Of a DNA stretch of 64,000 bases, positions 52,593-61,815 are shown in pieces; position 1 is the stretch's first letter; each line of letters opens with the position of its first letter. This DNA is from Brevibacillus laterosporus (GTDB lineage Bacteria > Bacillota > Bacilli > Brevibacillales > Brevibacillaceae), in the NCBI RefSeq assembly GCF_030489605.1, contig NZ_JAUKFY010000009.1, positions 62,001 through 126,000 of the forward strand, in the 5' to 3' direction. Under the pieces are notes generated by a model that made no database searches, was not told the origin of the DNA, and worked only from the letters and a program-made list of their open reading frames with translations. Both the position numbers and the translations under genes were made by a program.

Positions 52593-53558
52593 TTGACGAA
52601 GCGTATGATTGTAGGAGTAGATATCGGGGGAACCACGATTAAGATAGCTTTATTAGATCCGAATGGGGAAATTATTACAAAAACACAAATTCCTACTCCT
52701 GTTTCTGAGGGAGAAGATGCTATTATCCAGCAGATGACAAATACAATTGACCGACTGATGGCTGAGCAGGGTTTCACCAAAGAAGAAGCCTATGGAATTG
52801 GCATCGGTGTGCCTGGCCCGGTAGATACAGACACGGGCTTTGTATATGAAGCGGTGAATCTGGGTCTTAAGGATACTGCGTTGAAGGCTAAAACAGAAGC
52901 TTTGACTGGTTTGCCCACATATGTAGAAAACGACGCCAATGCAGCCGCTCTCGGTGAGATGTGGCGCGGTGCGGGACAAGGGACCGATAACCTGGTTGCT
53001 ATTACACTCGGCACAGGTATTGGCGGCGGAATCATTATTGACGGCAAGATCGTCCATGGTGTAAAAGGAGTAGGAGGCGAAATCGGTCACGTAACTGTTA
53101 ACCCGGATGGCCCGCTATGCAATTGCGGTAAAAGGGGCTGCATGGAGCGGTATGGTTCAGCAACAGCCATTATTTTAGGGATAGAGACAGCGGCGAAGGA
53201 AGGTCGCAGTGCGCATTTAGCCAAACAGCTAGCAGAGAAAGGCTCCTTAACTGCCAAAGATGCATTTGATGCAGCCGCAGAAGGAGATTTAGCAGCTCAG
53301 GAGGTTATTGACCAGGCCGCGTTTTATACCGGATTTGGCCTTTCGCACATAGCCAACCTGCTGAACCCTGCCAAAATTGTAATCGGTGGCGGTGTATCTG
53401 CAGCAGGTGACGCTCTATTTTCGCTGATCCGTAAGTCTTTTGATTCCTACACATGGAAAATTGCCGCGGATTCATGCGAAATCCTGCCGGCTACACTGGG
53501 TAATGACGCCGGTGTGATTGGGGCTGGCTGGCTAGTAAAGCAAGGGGAATCCAAGTAA
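52593..53558 (+). CDS. ROK family glucokinase
   Basis: 321 aa starting at a TTG with GAGGGG 10 bases upstream, giving MTKRMIVGVDIGGTTIKIAL. ROK landmarks: ATP loop DIGGTTIK, ENDANAAALGEMW (catalytic Asp), ITLGTGIGGGIIIDGKI, GGEIGHVTVNPDGPLCNCGK then the zinc site CNCGKRGCMERYGS, and IVIGGGVSAAGD. The layout and length fit glucose kinases of Bacillales (GlcK). It turns intracellular glucose into glucose-6-phosphate. Own promoter, divergent from the dagK-rlmCD operon, ended by a strong terminator. Confidence 0.92.
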   Translation: MTKRMIVGVDIGGTTIKIALLDPNGEIITKTQIPTPVSEGEDAIIQQMTNTIDRLMAEQGFTKEEAYGIGIGVPGPVDTDTGFVYEAVNLGLKDTALKAKTEALTGLPTYVENDANAAALGEMWRGAGQGTDNLVAITLGTGIGGGIIIDGKIVHGVKGVGGEIGHVTVNPDGPLCNCGKRGCMERYGSATAIILGIETAAKEGRSAHLAKQLAEKGSLTAKDAFDAAAEGDLAAQEVIDQAAFYTGFGLSHIANLLNPAKIVIGGGVSAAGDALFSLIRKSFDSYTWKIAADSCEILPATLGNDAGVIGAGWLVKQGESK

Positions 53559-53666
53559 ATCCAGTAGTGATTTCTATCAATAGCTAGTAGATGAAGATGA
53601 CTGTTAGAATCGTTATCCTGATTCTGTGATTATGTCAGTTCTGCTGATCGGTTATAACTATTATAC

Positions 53667-53702
53667 AAGCTTGGCTCCTACTAAGAGCCAAGCTATTTTT
53701 TA
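53667..53702 (+). terminator. Terminator of the glucokinase gene
   Basis: AAGCTTGGCTC/GAGCCAAGCT with 7-base loop followed by ATTTTTTATTT. It lies between convergent genes. Confidence 0.9.
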
Positions 53703-54884
53703 TTTCACTAATAAATTCTCCCGTTTAAAGAACTTCGCTGCCACTTTAATCGCTATGATTACATAGACAAGCGAGGTGAACATTACTAGAAGAGCATGCA
53801 TGGGTTGAAGCTCACCATAGAAAATCTCTTTAAAAATCGCCACTCCATTAAAGATCGGCAGCAAATAGTACGCATATGGAATATCAATCGGATTAAGAGG
53901 CATCATCAGGTAAGCCGGTACTAATCCTACCAAGACGAGTGGTGTCATGTATGTCTGTGCTTCCTTAAAGGATTTGGCAAAGGAACTAATGCTTAGCATG
54001 ACGCCGGCAAACATAGCTGCCAGCAATATTAGCACCACAAACAACACGATGAGCGAGCTAGTGGTGAAAAATTGCAAGGAGAGTCCTCCCGCATCGTGAT
54101 TAATGGGGATAAACGAAAAAATTACCGATACACTAAGCACCGAAGCCAACGAGCTGACGCCACTCATAATCATGACGGTAAATAGCTTCGCTGTTAACAC
54201 GCTATTAGCTGTTATCGGGGCACTTATCAATGTCTCCAGTGTACCTCGTTCCTTCTCTCCTGCAATTAAATCTGTTGCGGCTGGCAAGCCCCCAGAGATG
54301 AGCGAAGCAATCATAAGGATAATCAGAACCCCGGATAAAATACTTCCAGACACCTTCTCATCGCTTGCTACGCTTTCAAATGTGGTTTGCATTGGCTCTA
54401 TCGCCCCAATCGTCAAGCCCACACGCTGTAAACGCTTGGAGACAACCTCTTTTTCATATTCTTTTATGGATTTTTCAATTAACGTTTTCGCATAAGTAGA
54501 CTTTTGGTTAGAAGGATCGTACCAAACTGTAATATCAACAGACTCACCAGCTTGAAGCTTACTCTGCAAATGCTCCGGTAATCTAATGAACGCTCTTGCA
54601 TCACCATTCTTAATTGCTGCTAGGGGGTCTTCTACCTGAATCATTTTTACACCAACATTTTTTTGCAAGATTTTCACAAGCGGATGCTGACTATCTGCAT
54701 TAACAATCAGCGGCACGAAGGATTGCGCCTCTTTGGCTACCCCATTCATAGAAAAAGACATTAGAAAGACCAGTAATGGAACAACCACCAAAGGAATGAC
54801 TAACGCTCCAATCCACGTTTTTCGGTCCCGAATTAGGTCGGTCATTTCCTTTTGAAAGACAATCCAGATATGCTGTCTATTCAT
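53700..54884 (-). CDS. natB: NatB-like ABC-2 permease (sodium exporter type)
   Basis: 394 aa from the ATG at 54884, which has GGAGGTG and overlaps the ATPase stop. First membrane helix after KEMTDLIRDRKTWIGALVIP, a long extracellular loop (about 45-180), then five membrane helices from SGSILSGVLIILMIASLI to LVMFTSLVYVIIAIKV, with ATDLIAGEKERGTLETLISA, the coupling-helix signature of NatB/ABC2 membrane proteins. With NatA it exports sodium or another cation/drug. Assignment as NatB is by pattern; other ABC-2 exporters are similar. Confidence 0.8.
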   Translation of the reverse strand: MNRQHIWIVFQKEMTDLIRDRKTWIGALVIPLVVVPLLVFLMSFSMNGVAKEAQSFVPLIVNADSQHPLVKILQKNVGVKMIQVEDPLAAIKNGDARAFIRLPEHLQSKLQAGESVDITVWYDPSNQKSTYAKTLIEKSIKEYEKEVVSKRLQRVGLTIGAIEPMQTTFESVASDEKVSGSILSGVLIILMIASLISGGLPAATDLIAGEKERGTLETLISAPITANSVLTAKLFTVMIMSGVSSLASVLSVSVIFSFIPINHDAGGLSLQFFTTSSLIVLFVVLILLAAMFAGVMLSISSFAKSFKEAQTYMTPLVLVGLVPAYLMMPLNPIDIPYAYYLLPIFNGVAIFKEIFYGELQPMHALLVMFTSLVYVIIAIKVAAKFFKRENLLVK

Positions 54885-55611
54885 TTTCTTTCTCACCTCC
54901 GACCGCTCGCATAAAGATGTCGTCCATATCCTGCAGATCATAGCGTTTGCGCAAATCCGAGATGGTGCCCTCCACAATCATCTTTCCTTTATGCATGATC
55001 GTTACTCTGGAGCATAGCTTCTCTACTTCCCCCATGTTATGCGTGGAAAATAAAATCGTTTTGTTCTGTTGCTGTAATTCTTTAATTAATCGCCGAAATA
55101 CACTAGCTGCTGTAATATCTAACCCTGTGGTAGGCTCGTCAAATAAAATTACCTTAGGATCATGCACTAACGATCTGGCAATCGCTACCTTTTGCCGCAT
55201 TCCGCGGGAAAAAGGCCCCACACGACGATCCAAGAATTCACTCATGTCCAATTGCTTGCTAACCTGTTCAATCCGCTGATCTAAGAGCTTCTGGTCCAGC
55301 CCATGCAGCTTTCCTATGTATTGAATATTTTCCCTTGCTGTCAGCCTAGCGTACAGCTCCACATCTCCGCCAAACAATAATCCAATACGCTTGCGGACTT
55401 CCATCGGATGTGTTTTAACCGAATAACCATCCATGATAATATCGCCGCTGGTAGGAGTCAAAATTGTCGCCATCATGCGCATCGTAGTAGTCTTACCCGC
55501 TCCATTTTCCCCCAAAAGCCCCAGTACCTCTCCCGGTCGACACAGAAGCGATAGTCTGTCGACAGCAACGACATCTTTAAATGCTTTTGTCACATTCTGT
55601 ACTTCAATCAT
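54877..55611 (-). CDS. natA: NatA-like ABC transporter ATP-binding protein
   Basis: 244 aa. Walker A GENGAGKTTT, Q-loop region GLLFGGDVELYARLTAREN, signature FSRGMRQKVAIARSLVHDPK, Walker B VILFDEPTTGLDI, H-loop FSTHNMGEVEKL. The GGDVELY variant and layout are those of NatA. It is the first gene of the two-gene exporter operon. Confidence 0.85.
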   Translation of the reverse strand: MIEVQNVTKAFKDVVAVDRLSLLCRPGEVLGLLGENGAGKTTTMRMMATILTPTSGDIIMDGYSVKTHPMEVRKRIGLLFGGDVELYARLTARENIQYIGKLHGLDQKLLDQRIEQVSKQLDMSEFLDRRVGPFSRGMRQKVAIARSLVHDPKVILFDEPTTGLDITAASVFRRLIKELQQQNKTILFSTHNMGEVEKLCSRVTIMHKGKMIVEGTISDLRKRYDLQDMDDIFMRAVGGEKENE

Positions 55612-55804
55612 AGATACCCTCTCTTTCTTGAAAAAAACGCGGTTCTGCCTAATTCTGCTCGTTTCCCCAGCTTTTTTATTTTATGTAGGCATCCCTTTGC
55701 TTTGTGACTATACATTTTTTTCATAAATAGATACAATGAAAGCTTGCAGGGATTATTGCTTCACTTCTTCTATTTTACCGCAAGTTTCTCCGACTGCCTT
55801 ACAC

Positions 55805-55840
55805 AAGAAAAAAGAAGGCCTCTATTGATCAGCCTTCTTG
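55805..55840 (-). terminator. Terminator of the chelatase gene
   Basis: AGAAGGC/GCCTTCT with T-rich TTTTTTC on the minus strand, just after the stop at 55857. Confidence 0.8.
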
Positions 55841-55856
55841 TAGATTATTCTAACCG

Positions 55857-56606
55857 CTACGCATTATGCACCTGTTCATCTACAACTTCTTGAAGCCACT
55901 TCGCTACAAAAGGATGCGGCAGGTATGTTTTACCGCTGTAGGCATAGTTTAAGCCATCCAGATTGGAGGGGATGACCTTCTTAGTGAAATATCCCTCGCT
56001 TAAGAATAATGGAATCACAATCGTCCTGCCTTGATTGATTGCTTCCTCCGCCCGAGAACGAAGATTGTCCGGATGCAAAGTTCCATAGGTAGCCTCAGAG
56101 AATTTCAAGCGCTCCTTCAGAGTCTTGGTCATGCTCTGTAATACTTCTTCCCACTTCCGATGATTTTCACCTTCGTCTGCTCCGTGTCCAACCAGGAACA
56201 GGATCTCTTCTTGCGGATCTGAGGAAAGCTCTCGAATCCGTTCTTCTAAAATATCTAAAATAAACGGGTGATCGTTCATTGGCGGGCAATAAATCATTTC
56301 CATTGTTGTTTGCAATCTTTCCCAATCAGCATCCAATTTATTATCGGTAGCACCTAACAAATAGCCGATCTCATCAATATGTGTACTGCCTTCTGCAACA
56401 AAAAGGGGAATCGCAATGACTTTTTCTACACCGCGAGCCTCAAGTTCTCGTAGACCATCCTCAATGAGGCGTCCTTCTACCATTTCCAGAAAACAGGTGG
56501 TGTAAGGTACCCGGATGTCTAAACTAGCAACTGCTTGATCCACGAGCTCTACCCATGCTGCACTGCTGGAACCATGACCTATTATGAGTACTCCGACTTG
56601 CTTCAT
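55857..56606 (-). CDS. Sirohydrochlorin chelatase family protein (CbiX/SirB)
   Basis: 249 aa with the duplicated CbiX fold: first half VGVLIIGHGSSSAAWVELVD and KVIAIPLFVAEGSTHIDEIG, second half EILFLVGHGADEGENHRKWE and TIVIPLFLSEGYFTKKVIPS. The His of each GHG motif binds metal. The class inserts Fe2+ or Co2+ into sirohydrochlorin for siroheme or cobalamin. No other siroheme gene is adjacent, so exact substrate is open. Ribosome site GAGGGGC lies before the ATG. Confidence 0.85.
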   Translation of the reverse strand: MKQVGVLIIGHGSSSAAWVELVDQAVASLDIRVPYTTCFLEMVEGRLIEDGLRELEARGVEKVIAIPLFVAEGSTHIDEIGYLLGATDNKLDADWERLQTTMEMIYCPPMNDHPFILDILEERIRELSSDPQEEILFLVGHGADEGENHRKWEEVLQSMTKTLKERLKFSEATYGTLHPDNLRSRAEEAINQGRTIVIPLFLSEGYFTKKVIPSNLDGLNYAYSGKTYLPHPFVAKWLQEVVDEQVHNA

Positions 56607-56826
56607 TCCGTGCTTCGCCCCTCTATCTATGTCGTTTCTTGTTTGCGATTGTAGATCATATAACCGCTAAATAAGAATAGTTATCAAATAATACAAATTC
56701 TATTATGCAAAAATTCGAGGGGAACTGCAATCATTCAAGTGTCATAAACGCGCGTTGTCACAAAAATGTGATATTTTGGTCAAAAATATGTCTATTTCTA
56801 CTCTGTATCGACGGAATTTTGGCATC

Positions 56827-57171
56827 TCATACTAATGATGAATATTTTTCTTTCCACTTTTCTATAGAAAACGTTGCAAATAGCTTAGTGAATGATTCAG
56901 CGTCATTAAAATAGTGGCGTGATTCTTTGGCCTGAGGATTTTGTTCTAAAAAAAGAGTAGCTGCTACTTGATTGACAGGCACTCCTTCCTTCTCTTGATC
57001 GTACACTCCCTGTTGGGCTAGAAGTTTCTCGAAATAGCGGACATAGGTAACAGTAAGCGTTTTCGTTTCTGTCCCTACTTGATAAATGACAACTGATCGT
57101 TCAAAGGTGTCAGCAGGTGAGCCTCCTTTTCCAGCGGGCACACTTTCCCCTATAACAGACAGAATTTTCAT
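56827..57171 (-). CDS. Unknown 114-aa cytoplasmic protein
   Basis: ATG at 57171 with AGGGGAAGAG just upstream. Begins MKILSVIGESVPAGKGGSPA, then DTFERSVVIYQVGTETKTLT and VTYVRYFEKLLAQQGVYDQE, ending ATFSIEKWKEKYSSLV. No signal peptide, membrane segment or recognised domain; predicted alpha/beta. Monocistronic; conserved hypothetical in appearance. Confidence 0.6.
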   Translation of the reverse strand: MKILSVIGESVPAGKGGSPADTFERSVVIYQVGTETKTLTVTYVRYFEKLLAQQGVYDQEKEGVPVNQVAATLFLEQNPQAKESRHYFNDAESFTKLFATFSIEKWKEKYSSLV

Positions 57172-57480
57172 TATCTCTTCCCCTTTTATTCGCATACTCG
57201 CAGACCTATATCCTTTATTATAGAATAGAGTGACTATTTCCACAAACTAGTGCATTCCTTTTTAACCCATTACAAGCGTCTTTTCATCTCATAATATCTA
57301 GTTTGAGCAATTTTTTAGCAGGAAGTGTATTACATCCAAATTCATACATTTACATTCTCGCCTTGCTAAGCAGTAGCAGTGTTGATTCTTGTCGTCCTGT
57401 ACACTCGATTTCAGAGTAAACCGACACACAAGTGACTCCTTAGCAAAGCGTGTCATTTCTTGGGAAATAAATCCGACATC
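57172..57480. other. Intergenic region, nothing recognised
   Basis: Between the hypothetical gene and the ABC exporter operon. No hairpin with a U-run, operator or small gene could be supported. Confidence 0.3.
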
Positions 57481-58464
57481 TTAGGTGACAGTCAATGGTC
57501 GCTCATATACCTTCCGAATTAGCTCCTCCACCTCAGCTTCATGCATGGATATATCACCAACTTCTCCCCATCTGCCTATGCTAGTAATTAAATCTATAGA
57601 AGTAACCAAACGTTTGTCGTAAAGAAACGTTACTTGTTTATCAATCAGCTCATAGGTAACGCCCGCTGGTAATGGGAATGGTTGAGGAATTGTCTTATAC
57701 TCAACCTGTAACATGCTAGGTAATCCAATCTGTTCACGCAATTGCTCGATACTGCCGTCTGAAATGATCGTACCATGGTTGATAATCATCACTCTCGAAC
57801 AAATAGATTCTATATCATCCATATCATGTGTGGTGAGGAGAATCGTTTTTTGCTCTTGTTTATTGATCTGCTGTAAAAAAGTCCGAATATTGGTTTTCGC
57901 AACCACATCCAGCCCGATTGTCGGTTCATCTAAAAACAATACATCCGGATTATGCAGCAAGGCAGCCACCAGATCAGCTCTCATGCGTTGCCCTAAAGAT
58001 AGTTTACGTACAGGTGTATCAATAAACTCTTCTATATGTAAAAGCTCATCATACTGCAATAAGCGCGAACGATACTCCGCCTCCTCAACCTTGTACATTT
58101 CCTTGATAATTTCAAAAGAATCACGGACAGGCAAGTCCCACCATAGCTGGGTACGTTGCCCAAATACTACGCCAATTTGATGAGCCAGCTTTCTACGCTG
58201 ACGCTCCGGATGCAGACCGCTAACCCTGATTTCACCGGAAGAAGGATGCAAAATGCCGCAAAGCATTTTAATGGTTGTAGATTTTCCTGCTCCGTTTGGG
58301 CCAATGTAGCCGACCGCTTCTCCTTTGCCAATCTCAAAAGAAATATCATGAACGGCATGTACAATTCGTTTTTCCCGTGAAAAAAGGCTGCGAATCGAGG
58401 AAAAACGACCCGTTTTCGGCTTTGCCAGCTCAAAATGCTTATGAATTCCTCGTGCTATAATCAT
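57481..58464 (-). CDS. ABC-2 exporter ATP-binding protein (COG4586 type)
   Basis: 327 aa. Start taken at the ATG at 58464 (GGAAGGAG about 10 bases upstream; another ATG two codons earlier is nearer to it). MIIARGIHKHF, then Walker A GYIGPNGAGKSTTIKMLCGI, VVFGQRTQLWWDLPVRDSFE (a hallmark of this subfamily), signature LSLGQRMRADLVAALLHNPD, Walker B VLFLDEPTIGLD, H-loop TTHDMDD. A C-terminal extension of about 80 residues has a regulatory domain-like fold. Last gene of a three-gene operon with two permeases; substrate unknown. Confidence 0.88.
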   Translation of the reverse strand: MIIARGIHKHFELAKPKTGRFSSIRSLFSREKRIVHAVHDISFEIGKGEAVGYIGPNGAGKSTTIKMLCGILHPSSGEIRVSGLHPERQRRKLAHQIGVVFGQRTQLWWDLPVRDSFEIIKEMYKVEEAEYRSRLLQYDELLHIEEFIDTPVRKLSLGQRMRADLVAALLHNPDVLFLDEPTIGLDVVAKTNIRTFLQQINKQEQKTILLTTHDMDDIESICSRVMIINHGTIISDGSIEQLREQIGLPSMLQVEYKTIPQPFPLPAGVTYELIDKQVTFLYDKRLVTSIDLITSIGRWGEVGDISMHEAEVEELIRKVYERPLTVT

Positions 58465-58489
58465 CGTCATTCCTCCACTCCTTCCTCTA

Positions 58490-59278
58490 TTAATTGCCTG
58501 TGCTGTGATAATGCCTGATACCAAAATTCCAAAAGGAAATAGCCGCTCCAAGGAAAGCAAGGGCAATAAGCGGGCTAACCAGTAGTTGTATCCAGCTTCC
58601 TCCCTTGTCTAGTAAATAAGAAAGAGCGGTATAGTTAACAAACGCAATCGGCATCAATGTAAAAAACAATGTTTTTAACCATCCGGTATACAAGCTGATC
58701 GGATATTTAGAAGCATTCATGGGAGCATAAAATAAGAAAACCTGTAAATCACTGATTCTTCCCAGCCAAAAGCTGAATGTAGCTACGATCAGCGACAAAG
58801 AAAAACAGATTAGCGCTCCCCCTATAATGATAATAGGCATCCACATCAGGATCCCTGTAATATCCTGTCCATGCCTCACCAGTTGAAAAAAAGAGTAGCC
58901 GCAGACAAGCATACCCTGTCCTAATTGTCCCAGTCTGCCAATATCAAGATTGCGACTTAAAAGCAAAACCAATGGAGAGATGGGGCGAATTAATAACTGA
59001 TCGAATTCTCCCTGTAATATGTATTTTTCAAATTCATGAATTTCGCAAGCAAACATTCGGAACAACGCCTCTGAAATGCTAGCAAACCCAAAAATTAACC
59101 CTAATTCATAGAGAGTCCACCCTTGGATGTCAGTAAACTTCCATAATAATACGGTTATTCCCAAAAAATCGACTAAAAGCAAGAGCCCTATCATCACATT
59201 CGAAATAATGAAATTCCATTTATATTGCATCCGTGAGCGGATACTTGCTCGCAGTAAACGTCCGTAAATTCTCAGCAT
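58490..59278 (-). CDS. ABC-2 family permease (COG3694 type)
   Basis: 262 aa with six membrane helices. N-terminal MLRIYGRLLRASIRSRMQYK, then the conserved HEFEKYILQGEFDQLLIRPI in the first cytoplasmic loop, SLSLIVATFSFWLG and a last helix LVSPLIALAFLGAAISFW. This is the second permease of ABC-2 exporters of the type paired with COG4586 ATPases. It ends 25 bases before the ATPase start and begins 15 bases after the other permease. Confidence 0.85.
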   Translation of the reverse strand: MLRIYGRLLRASIRSRMQYKWNFIISNVMIGLLLLVDFLGITVLLWKFTDIQGWTLYELGLIFGFASISEALFRMFACEIHEFEKYILQGEFDQLLIRPISPLVLLLSRNLDIGRLGQLGQGMLVCGYSFFQLVRHGQDITGILMWMPIIIIGGALICFSLSLIVATFSFWLGRISDLQVFLFYAPMNASKYPISLYTGWLKTLFFTLMPIAFVNYTALSYLLDKGGSWIQLLVSPLIALAFLGAAISFWNFGIRHYHSTGN

Positions 59279-59293
59279 CGCTCGCTCTCCCTC

Positions 59294-60073
59294 CTAACCG
59301 CCTTGGATTTCCAAGCGTTTTTGTGCGAATCTAGCCAAGATCATATTACATACGGTCAGCAAAATAACCCACACCGCCTGGATAAAGATAGCTTGTGGAG
59401 CCTGCTTTTCTAGTAGAATCATGCTTGGATAATAGAGGATACCTGCATAAGGCAAGTAAGATAGGATCATCTCAAAAGAACGAGGGAAAAATTCCAAGGG
59501 TAACATTTGACCACCTAGTAATAGCATGAAGGACTGATTTAAATAGTGAGCCCATTTTACTTCGGTACTCCAAAAAGCTAAAATACCCACCATGAAATAT
59601 AAATTAAGGCCAATCCCCACCGCACAGAAAGCCGATAAGAAAAACCATACTAAGGTTATGAATTTCGTAGGCACATAAAAACCAACAACACAGGAAAGAA
59701 TCAAATAAATCGGAAGAAACCGATGGAAAAAATTATAAATAACCCGGCCTATTTCCTGACTCACTGTATAAAAATAAAAATGAATGGGTTTCATGATATG
59801 CAGGGAGATTTGTCCCGTACGAACCCATTCAGGTATAGAAAGTCCTGGAGTAAGAAAAGTAGTGATCCATAGCATACATTGGGTGAGAACCAAATAAAAG
59901 AGAACATCATGTAAAGCAAGAGGACTGAGTGCTTCTTTTCCATTCATGACACCTGTCCAAATCGCCATCATGACAAAGCTGAAAATACAGCTTCCTAGCG
60001 TGTTAATAAAATGAGCCATGCGATACTGAATGCTTGCCTTGTAGGTTTTAACAGCCAGTACATAATAAACCAT
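59294..60073 (-). CDS. ABC-2 family permease (COG4587 type)
   Basis: 259 aa, about six membrane helices, first gene of the exporter operon. AAAGGAGGGAGG gives a strong ribosome site. Landmarks: YKASIQYRMAHFINTLGSCI, TPGLSIPEWVRTGQISLHIM then KPIHFYFYTVSQEIGR, and LGGQMLPLEFFPRSFEMILS. With the second permease it forms the channel of a heteromeric exporter. Confidence 0.85.
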   Translation of the reverse strand: MVYYVLAVKTYKASIQYRMAHFINTLGSCIFSFVMMAIWTGVMNGKEALSPLALHDVLFYLVLTQCMLWITTFLTPGLSIPEWVRTGQISLHIMKPIHFYFYTVSQEIGRVIYNFFHRFLPIYLILSCVVGFYVPTKFITLVWFFLSAFCAVGIGLNLYFMVGILAFWSTEVKWAHYLNQSFMLLLGGQMLPLEFFPRSFEMILSYLPYAGILYYPSMILLEKQAPQAIFIQAVWVILLTVCNMILARFAQKRLEIQGG

Positions 60074-60242
60074 AGCCTCCCTCCTTTATCTACCTGCATT
60101 TTTATTCTGAAAAATCAGTCAAGAGTTCCATATTAGCAAAATCTACTTTCTTTGTAAAGGAAAAAGTTCAGAAATTTTCATTGGATATTCCAAACTTTAT
60201 TACAGCAAAAATTCCTTTCCTCATCCATTTAGTTGAAACAAC

Positions 60243-60280
60243 AGAAATGCCTACCTCGTCTATGACGAAGCAGGCATTCG
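60243..60280 (-). terminator. Terminator of the ArsB/NhaD-type gene
   Basis: AATGCCT/AGGCATT with an inner CGTC/GACG stem, about 40 bases after the stop on the minus strand. Confidence 0.6.
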
Positions 60281-60316
60281 TTTCCGTACATTCATCTAAC
60301 AACTTCAAGTCAAATA

Positions 60317-61597
60317 CTAGATTAAATAGCGGAAGTAAATATACAGCGTTGAAATCACAATGGATAGAATCATAAGTGGAAAACCGATTTTCAGGAAGCC
60401 AAGGAATGTTATCTTTTCTCCTTCCTTAGCCGCAATGCCGGCAACGATCAGGTTAGCACTCGCTCCAACTAGAGAACCATTGCCACCCAAGCATGCTCCT
60501 AGCGCCAGACTCCACCATAGGGGTTCCAGGTTGTCTATACCCATTCGCCCCATCTCCTGAATCATTGGAATCATAGTTGCAACAAACGGAATATTATCCA
60601 CGAAAGCAGATGCAATGGCACTCAGCCACAGAATTAGCAAAGCCGTTGCGGTAACGTTTCCTTTTGTTAGATTAACCGCTTCCTGTGCAAGAGATGCAAT
60701 AATTCCGGTCTCGACAAGTCCTGAAACAAGTACAAATAACCCTACGAAAAAGAAGATGGTTGTCCACTCGACCTTAGTCAAGGCTTCCTCTAAATAATGC
60801 TCGCCTGTAATTAATAACAATAAAAAGGCACCGACTAAAGCTACTGTTGCTGATTCAAGATGAAGTACTTGATGTAAAAAGAAGCCAATGATCGTCAGTG
60901 TTAAAACGATCAATGATTTTACTAATAACGTCCGGTCTGTAATCTCAGCAGCGGCATCCAGCTTCATAAGCTTTTGGCGCAGCTCTTCTTTTGTATGCAG
61001 TTGCTTGCGGAACATAAAAGCAAGCACTACAATCGTAACCACAGCGATAAACATAGAGATAAGGGTCAAATTATTGATAAAGGCCACGAAAGAAAGCTCC
61101 TTGACAGCACTTCCAATCATGATGTTAGGCGGATCACCGATCATGGTTGCTGTGCCTCCGATATTTGACATCAGGATTTCTGACATCAGATACGGAAACG
61201 CAGATACCTCTAATTTTCGCGTAATGCTAAACGTAACAGGTACCATCAATAAAACGGTAGTTACGTTATCTAAAAAGGCAGAACCTACAGCAGTAATGAG
61301 CGATAACGCAATTAAAATATACAGCGGGCTGCCCTTTGCCTTTTTAGCTGCCCAGATCGCAATAGCTTTAAACAATCCTGTCTTGGCAGTAATCGCAACA
61401 ATAATCATCATTCCGATCAGTAATCCAAGCGTATTAAAATCAATATGGTGTAATGCGGTTTCTTGGCTAACAATTCCTAGCATAACCATACATACCGCTC
61501 CCACCATCGCAATAATGGTGCGGTGAATTTTCTCTGAAATGATAATGGCATACGTAACCAAGAAGATTACAAGTGCAATGATTGCCTGTTGTTCCAT
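60317..61597 (-). CDS. ArsB/NhaD family ion transporter
   Basis: 426 aa with about 11-12 membrane helices. GGGGAGG before the ATG. Family landmarks: FNTLGLLIGMMIIVAITAKT, AFLDNVTTVLLMVPVTFSIT, SNIGGTATMIGDPPNIMIGS (the first hairpin loop), FVGLFVLVSGLVETG, FVDNIPFVATMIPM, and ACLGGNGSLVGASANLIVAG. These are shared by ArsB, NhaD and related citrate/anion transporters. It could export arsenite or exchange Na+/H+; no ars genes or regulator are adjacent, so NhaD-type or unknown anion transport is at least as likely. Confidence 0.88.
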   Translation of the reverse strand: MEQQAIIALVIFLVTYAIIISEKIHRTIIAMVGAVCMVMLGIVSQETALHHIDFNTLGLLIGMMIIVAITAKTGLFKAIAIWAAKKAKGSPLYILIALSLITAVGSAFLDNVTTVLLMVPVTFSITRKLEVSAFPYLMSEILMSNIGGTATMIGDPPNIMIGSAVKELSFVAFINNLTLISMFIAVVTIVVLAFMFRKQLHTKEELRQKLMKLDAAAEITDRTLLVKSLIVLTLTIIGFFLHQVLHLESATVALVGAFLLLLITGEHYLEEALTKVEWTTIFFFVGLFVLVSGLVETGIIASLAQEAVNLTKGNVTATALLILWLSAIASAFVDNIPFVATMIPMIQEMGRMGIDNLEPLWWSLALGACLGGNGSLVGASANLIVAGIAAKEGEKITFLGFLKIGFPLMILSIVISTLYIYFRYLI

Positions 61598-61710
61598 ATC
61601 TGCCTCCCCTAAGCATTCTTGTACCTTCTGTTAAATGATTTGTCCATTTTTTTATTCCGTCATCCATTTTACCTAATATCAACTATAATCTCTAGGTTTT
61701 ATAGGTAAAA

Positions 61711-61769
61711 AAATCCTGCAAAGCACCGTTTTTTTCTTTCCAAGACAGGAAAAAACGAACTTTGCAGGC
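61711..61769 (-). terminator. Large terminator of the efflux operon
   Basis: CCTGCAAAG/CTTTGCAGG with inner CGTTTTTT/AAAAAACG, followed on the minus strand by ATTTTTTTACC, about 50 bases after the adaptor gene stop. Confidence 0.85.
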
Positions 61770-61815
61770 CAGTTTCTCATTCTATAGGATCATTCTAAAA
61801 TTGAGGGTTACCTAT